The position numbers were made by a program, and so were the translations under genes. A stretch of 64,000 bases of DNA, taken from Flavobacterium sp. SUN046. Its GTDB lineage: Bacteria; Bacteroidota; Bacteroidia; Flavobacteriales; Flavobacteriaceae. The stretch spans positions 56,683 to 120,682 of the forward strand of contig NZ_JAPQNT010000009.1 in assembly GCF_028867965.1 (NCBI RefSeq), written 5' to 3'. Positions 60,889 to 64,000 of the stretch are shown here, in pieces (positions within the stretch are counted from its first letter, which is position 1; every line of letters begins with the position of its first letter). The notes below the pieces were generated by a model. It worked only from the letters and a program-made list of their open reading frames with translations. It was not told where the DNA came from and ran no database searches.

Positions 60889-61104
60889 TTGTAATTGGGT
60901 TTTTTTACAAGAATTTTGCGAATTTGAATAGTTTATGAATTAGGTATGAATTTTTATTGGAATTAATTTGAAAAGTACCATTTCATTTTAAGACAGATTG
61001 CGAGAAAGATAGCAGTGAAAATCCTTTTTATCCCGATTTTTTATCGGGATAAAAAGATTGTAACGAATAGCTTGGTGCGCTTTTTTGCGCACTCGCCCAA
61101 ATAA
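60889..61104. other. Non-coding spacer with two hairpins between the trp promoter and yceI
   Basis: No gene is seen. A perfect 13-bp inverted repeat (TTTTTATCCCGAT at 61025-61037, ATCGGGATAAAAA at 61043-61055) is followed by a second hairpin GTGCGC (61075-61080) and GCGCAC (61087-61092). The whole stretch, with AGATTGCGAGAAAGATAGC near 60995, looks like an intergenic repeat module common in flavobacteria as I recall it. Confidence 0.6.
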
Positions 61105-61136
61105 AAAAGCCTCAAAGATTTCTCTCTGAGGCTTTT
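61105..61136 (-). terminator. Terminator of the marR-nitroreductase-yceI operon
   Basis: On the - strand AAAAGCCTCA (61127-61136) pairs with TGAGGCTTTT (61105-61114), followed by T residues. It lies 28 bp after the yceI stop. Confidence 0.88.
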
Positions 61137-61163
61137 CCTTTTCATAGCAATTTTTCCCTTTTA

Positions 61164-61727
61164 TTAGAACTGTAGAGAAACAGTTAATTCGAAATCGTCG
61201 TTGATAGTTTTGTCTCCTAAGTTGTCGAAGAAACTACCTGAACCGTATTTAATTCCGTATTTAGTTCTGTCAATTTTTAAAGTTGTAGTTGCAGTTGTTC
61301 CTTTAACAGTGATGTCGAAAGTTACTGGAGCTGTTACATCTTTGATTGTTAAATCGGCAGTTACTGTGTAAGTTCCGTTTTTCTTGTCAGCGATTTTTTT
61401 GAAAACTAATTTTGCTGTTGGGTATTTTTCAGTTCCGAAAAAATCTTCTGATTTTAAGTGACCGTTTAGTTTACCTAAGTAATCTCCAGTTAAATCAGTT
61501 GAAGTTAACGATGTCATATCAACATTAAAAGTTCCACCAGTTAATTTTTTACCTTTAAATACTAAGAAACCATCTTTTAGGTTCACTGTTCCTTCGTGTT
61601 GACCAGTTACTTTTTTTCCAACCCAATGAATTGAGCTTTTAGATACATCAACTTTTTTAGTTTGAGCTGTAGCAATAGTTGAAACTGCAACAAATAATGC
61701 AATTGCGATTGTTTTTAAATTTTTCAT
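61164..61727 (-). CDS. YceI-family periplasmic lipocalin-like protein
   Basis: A 187-residue exported protein; signal peptide ends near IATAQ (about 21). It shows the YceI barrel: SSIHWVGKKVTGQHEGTVNL, then FNVDMTSLTSTDLTGDYLGKLNGHLKSEDFF (cited by content, ~65-95), then FDITVKG and DRTKYGIKYGSG. YceI proteins bind polyprenyl or amphiphilic lipids. Last gene of the MarR-controlled operon, 29 bp after the nitroreductase. Known to be under MarR control with nitroreductase in several bacteria, but the ligand here is unknown. Confidence 0.93.
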   Translation of the reverse strand: MKNLKTIAIALFVAVSTIATAQTKKVDVSKSSIHWVGKKVTGQHEGTVNLKDGFLVFKGKKLTGGTFNVDMTSLTSTDLTGDYLGKLNGHLKSEDFFGTEKYPTAKLVFKKIADKKNGTYTVTADLTIKDVTAPVTFDITVKGTTATTTLKIDRTKYGIKYGSGSFFDNLGDKTINDDFELTVSLQF

Positions 61728-61756
61728 TTTTTTAAGTTTTAAATTTTGTTTATTGA

Positions 61757-62389
61757 TTATAATGTGATGAATAAATCATCGTTTGATTTTCTTACTTTAG
61801 CATAATGTTGTGTGTCATCTTCTGCATCACGGTATCCAACTGCAGCTACTAAAGCAGCGTTAAGGTTAAGTTTGTCTAAACCTAAAATTTCGTTGTATTG
61901 TGCTGGAATAAATCCTTCCATTGGAGTTACATCAATTTTTAATTCGGCAGCTGCGTTAAGAAGATTTCCTAAAGCGATATACGTTTGTTTTGAAGTCCAA
62001 ATTGGTTTTACATCTTCAGGTAAATTTCCTAAAAAACCTTTCATGTAATCTCCATAACCTGAAAGTGCTTCAATTGGTAAATTTCTTGTTGTTGCAACAT
62101 TGTTTAAATAATTGTCAACATCTTGATTATCAACTGTTGTTTGATTGGCGAAAACTAATAAATGAGAAGCGTCAACAACTTGAGATTGGCCCCAAGACGC
62201 TGCTTGTAATTGTGTTCTAGTTTCAGGATTTTCAACAATAATAACTTTGTACAATTGTAATCCGAAAGAAGAAGCAGATAATTGAATTGCTTCTTTTAGT
62301 ATTGCTAAATCTTCGTTAGATACTTTTTTAGTAGTATCAAATTTTTTAGTTGCGTAACGCCATTTTGCGTTTTCGTTAAATTGACTCAT
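61757..62389 (-). CDS. NfsB/NfnB-type nitroreductase (FMN oxidoreductase)
   Basis: A 210-residue FMN-dependent NAD(P)H oxidoreductase. Typical blocks: KWRYATKKFDTTKKV at the FMN phosphate site, AIQLSASSFGLQLYKVIIV, AASWGQSQVVDASHLLVFA, and MEGFIPAQYNEILGL (~155-170), VAAVGYRDAEDDTQHYAKVR at the C-terminus. It reduces quinones, flavins or nitro compounds by family. It is 18 bp downstream of marR and probably regulated by it. Confidence 0.93.
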   Translation of the reverse strand: MSQFNENAKWRYATKKFDTTKKVSNEDLAILKEAIQLSASSFGLQLYKVIIVENPETRTQLQAASWGQSQVVDASHLLVFANQTTVDNQDVDNYLNNVATTRNLPIEALSGYGDYMKGFLGNLPEDVKPIWTSKQTYIALGNLLNAAAELKIDVTPMEGFIPAQYNEILGLDKLNLNAALVAAVGYRDAEDDTQHYAKVRKSNDDLFITL

Positions 62390-62407
62390 AGTAATTTGTA
62401 TTAATTT

Positions 62408-62866
62408 TTATTTTAAGTTTCGGTATTTTTCTAATAATGTATTTAGTTGATGTAATTCGGATTCAGATAAATTGCTTGCAAATAACTTTTCATATTGTAT
62501 TACTTTAGGATCTAATTCATTCAATAAATTTAATCCTTTTGGAGTAATTAAAACTTCTATTTTTCTTCGGTTTTCTGGGCAAACTTCTCTTGTAACAAAA
62601 TCTTTTAGTAATAATTTATCAATCAGTCGAGTAGTGTTGCTACTTTTGGCAATCATTCGCTCTTGAATAATGCACATATTCGCTGGACAACCTTTTTGAC
62701 CTCTTAAAATTCGTAACACATTATATTGTTCGCCTGATAAATCATGAGGTTTTAAAACTTCATTAAATTTATCTGCAATTATATTTTGAGTGTACATAAC
62801 ATTTAGAACAACTTTTTTAGCATCGTCCATTGTAACTGTTGATTTTATTATTTCTTCAATCGTCAT
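62408..62866 (-). CDS. MarR-family regulator with cysteines
   Basis: A 152-residue winged-helix MarR regulator. The DNA-binding domain spans ~45-110 (GEQYNVLRILRGQKGCPANM, wing CPENRRKIEVLITPKG). It contains three cysteines: C60, C65 and C96, so redox sensing is possible as in OhrR-type proteins. It is the first gene of the operon with nitroreductase and YceI. It probably represses itself, as two palindromes overlap its promoter (62882-62927). Confidence 0.92.
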   Translation of the reverse strand: MTIEEIIKSTVTMDDAKKVVLNVMYTQNIIADKFNEVLKPHDLSGEQYNVLRILRGQKGCPANMCIIQERMIAKSSNTTRLIDKLLLKDFVTREVCPENRRKIEVLITPKGLNLLNELDPKVIQYEKLFASNLSESELHQLNTLLEKYRNLK

Positions 62867-62881
62867 AATTGTTATTACAAT

Positions 62882-62927
62882 ATTTGTAGGTACAAATTTA
62901 AAGCATTTTTTATTTGTATATACAAAT
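62882..62927 (-). promoter_or_regulatory. marR operon promoter with twin operators
   Basis: ATTTGTAGGTACAAAT (62882-62897) and the perfect palindrome ATTTGTATATACAAAT (62912-62927) lie 30 bp apart centre to centre. The -7 box TAAATTTG (62893-62900) and -33 TTTG (62923-62926, spacing 22) on the - strand overlap them, a classic arrangement for repression by MarR. Confidence 0.82.
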
Positions 62928-63020
62928 GTTATGTTATTTTTTTGTTAAGAATATTTTTGTTTTTTGTAAACTTTAGATTTGAAGTCGTTAGAATTTATTA
63001 TTTTTGAAAAAAATATAATT

Positions 63021-63341
63021 ATGAATTTATCACAAGAGGATTGGACATCACAACTGAAATTAGATGAAAATGCTGTAATTATTGACGTAAGAACAGAAGA
63101 TGAATGGAATGACGGAATTATTTCAGGAGCTTTATTAAATGATATACACACTGGTCAAGCTTTTATATACAAACTAGAAGATTTAGATAAGACTAAAAAT
63201 TACTACGTTTATTGTAAAGCTGGTGGACGAAGTGCGCAAGCATGTAGTATAATGGGTCAAATGGGATTTGGAAATACATTTAATTTAGAAGGTGGATTCA
63301 TGAATTGGAAAGGTGAAATAATTTTTCCAGATACTGAATAA
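63021..63341 (+). CDS. Rhodanese-like domain protein
   Basis: A 106-residue single rhodanese domain. The catalytic cysteine is Cys65 in YCKAGGRSAQA, a six-residue active-site loop typical of sulfurtransferases. The start at 63021 (MNLSQEDW) is preferred: an upstream in-frame start at 62979 would sit in the promoter region. TTTG (62978-62981) and TATTTTTG (62999-63006) with 17-bp spacing give a possible promoter. Sulfur donor and acceptor are unknown. It is convergent with a membrane-protein gene, stop to stop. Confidence 0.9.
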   Translation: MNLSQEDWTSQLKLDENAVIIDVRTEDEWNDGIISGALLNDIHTGQAFIYKLEDLDKTKNYYVYCKAGGRSAQACSIMGQMGFGNTFNLEGGFMNWKGEIIFPDTE

Positions 63342-63776
63342 TTATTTAACTTGATTTTTAGGAACTTTTTTTAGAATTGTCATATAAAATTCTTTAATAC
63401 TTTTGCGGTTCAATTGAGTTGTTTGAAATTCAACTATAGAATTATCTTTTTCTTTTATTACTATTTTATATAAATAAAATTTGTGTAACAATGAATATAC
63501 TAGCAAAACAATACCAAAAATTACTAGGCTTGCATACATTTGAATTTTTTCTGACTCGAAAAAAAAATAAGCGAAAGAAAATACGCACATACTCAATATG
63601 AAGATAAATAAGTTTGAATAAAAGACACGTCGTTTTATTAAATTAATTTTATCAATAGAGTCAATTCTGATTTTATTATTACCATGTAATTTTGTTAGAA
63701 TCACTTGATTATCAGTGATTAATCCAAATTTATCACTAAAATGGATTACTTGATTATCCGTATTAAATGTTGTCAT
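63342..63776 (-). CDS. Small membrane protein of unknown function
   Basis: A 144-residue protein with two membrane helices (about 56-73 and 79-97) in the middle and charged ends. The N-terminal part is beta-rich (QVIHFSDKFGLITDNQVILTKLHG) and the C-terminal part (EFQTTQLNRKSIKEFYMTIL) looks soluble. No known family was recognised. It is the last complete gene of the window. Confidence 0.7.
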   Translation of the reverse strand: MTTFNTDNQVIHFSDKFGLITDNQVILTKLHGNNKIRIDSIDKINLIKRRVFYSNLFIFILSMCVFSFAYFFFESEKIQMYASLVIFGIVLLVYSLLHKFYLYKIVIKEKDNSIVEFQTTQLNRKSIKEFYMTILKKVPKNQVK

Positions 63777-63848
63777 ATTTTTTCTTTTTCTTATATACGA
63801 ATAACGTTATAATATTGGATTTATTGGAGTAGAAAGTTTTCTACAAAA

Positions 63849-63878
63849 AAAAGGATAATTTGAGTAAATTATCCTTTT
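63849..63878 (-). terminator. Terminator behind the tRNA fragment
   Basis: On the - strand AAAAGGATAATTT (63866-63878) pairs perfectly with AAATTATCCTTTT (63849-63861) over a 4-nt loop, followed by T residues. It belongs to the transcript that contains the tRNA 3' end. Confidence 0.82.
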
Positions 63879-63881
63879 AAG

Positions 63882-63903
63882 TGGAGTCGCCGAGAATCGA
63901 ACT
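63882..63903 (-). other. 22-nt tRNA 3'-end fragment (likely attachment site)
   Basis: On the - strand the sequence AGTTCGATTCTCGGCGACTC, followed by CA, is the T-loop, T-stem 3' arm and acceptor 3' arm of a tRNA gene. The 5' side of the T-stem would need CCGAG but reads GGAAG, so the rest of the tRNA is absent. Such 3'-end copies are left when an integrative element inserts into a tRNA gene. Beyond it (63904-64000) no gene is seen. Confidence 0.7.
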
Positions 63904-64000
63904 TCCTTTATTATTGCTAGTCTTTATTGGGTTTTGGGGTGGTCTAAATTAAAATGTCCCCGATATTGTTCCCTATCAAAATAACTTAAATTATTCTAAA

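Overview
The window is AT-rich bacterial DNA from the phylum Bacteroidota, almost certainly a Flavobacterium-like member of the Flavobacteriaceae. The signs are type IX secretion C-terminal domains (types A and B), many small Cys-lipoproteins, WG-repeat and gliding-motility-type C-terminal proteins, a trp operon of flavobacterial type, and promoters of the form TTTG-N19..22-TAnnTTTG instead of the E. coli -35/-10.

Region 1 (1-15015, + strand) is most of a polysaccharide utilisation locus for laminarin-type beta-1,3/1,6-glucan. In order it holds the end of an outer-membrane barrel protein, a surface glycan-binding lipoprotein, a GH16 lipoprotein, a large cytoplasmic enzyme that looks like a GH149 beta-1,3-glucan phosphorylase, an exported GH17, an exported GH30, an MFS sugar importer fused to a C-terminal GH17 domain, a second cytoplasmic GH17, and a secreted GH16 with a type IX sorting domain. 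Inferred flow: GH16 enzymes cut polymer outside, GH30 and GH17 debranch and shorten it in the periplasm, the GPH-type carrier imports oligosaccharides, and tethered or free GH17 plus the phosphorylase finish the job inside, yielding Glc-1-P. Any SusC/SusD pair would lie upstream of the window.

Region 2 (15016-17304) is housekeeping: an ECF sigma factor with a promoter and a 47-residue partner ORF, endonuclease III, and a Bcp peroxiredoxin. Region 3 (17380-21209, - strand) is an island of five unrelated small genes separated by about 120-135 bp imperfect-palindrome repeats that sit directly after stop codons. This looks like an array of integron-type gene cassettes without an integrase in view.

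Region 4 (21365-37725) holds conserved and surface genes: a DUF1801 protein, a PhnP-like hydrolase, type IX secreted proteins, an operon with a vWA membrane protein and a dihydroorotase-like protein that lacks its HxH metal motif, and a DEAD-box helicase. Region 5 (37862-48971) holds lipoproteins (one split by an in-frame stop), a WG-repeat protein, a BamA-like barrel, a nucleoid-associated protein, an LpxR-like protein, a VOC protein and YaaA.

Region 6 (49078-53892) is a TetR-TolC-HlyD-DHA2 drug-efflux operon with palindromic operators. Region 7 (53989-60888) is the complete trpEGDCFBA operon, with an 18-residue leader peptide containing three consecutive Trp codons, a terminator hairpin and a clear promoter. 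Region 8 (61105-63776) is a marR-nitroreductase-yceI operon with twin perfect or near-perfect operators, a rhodanese and a small membrane protein. The window ends in a 22-nt tRNA 3'-end fragment, a likely attachment-site scar or boundary of an integrated element.
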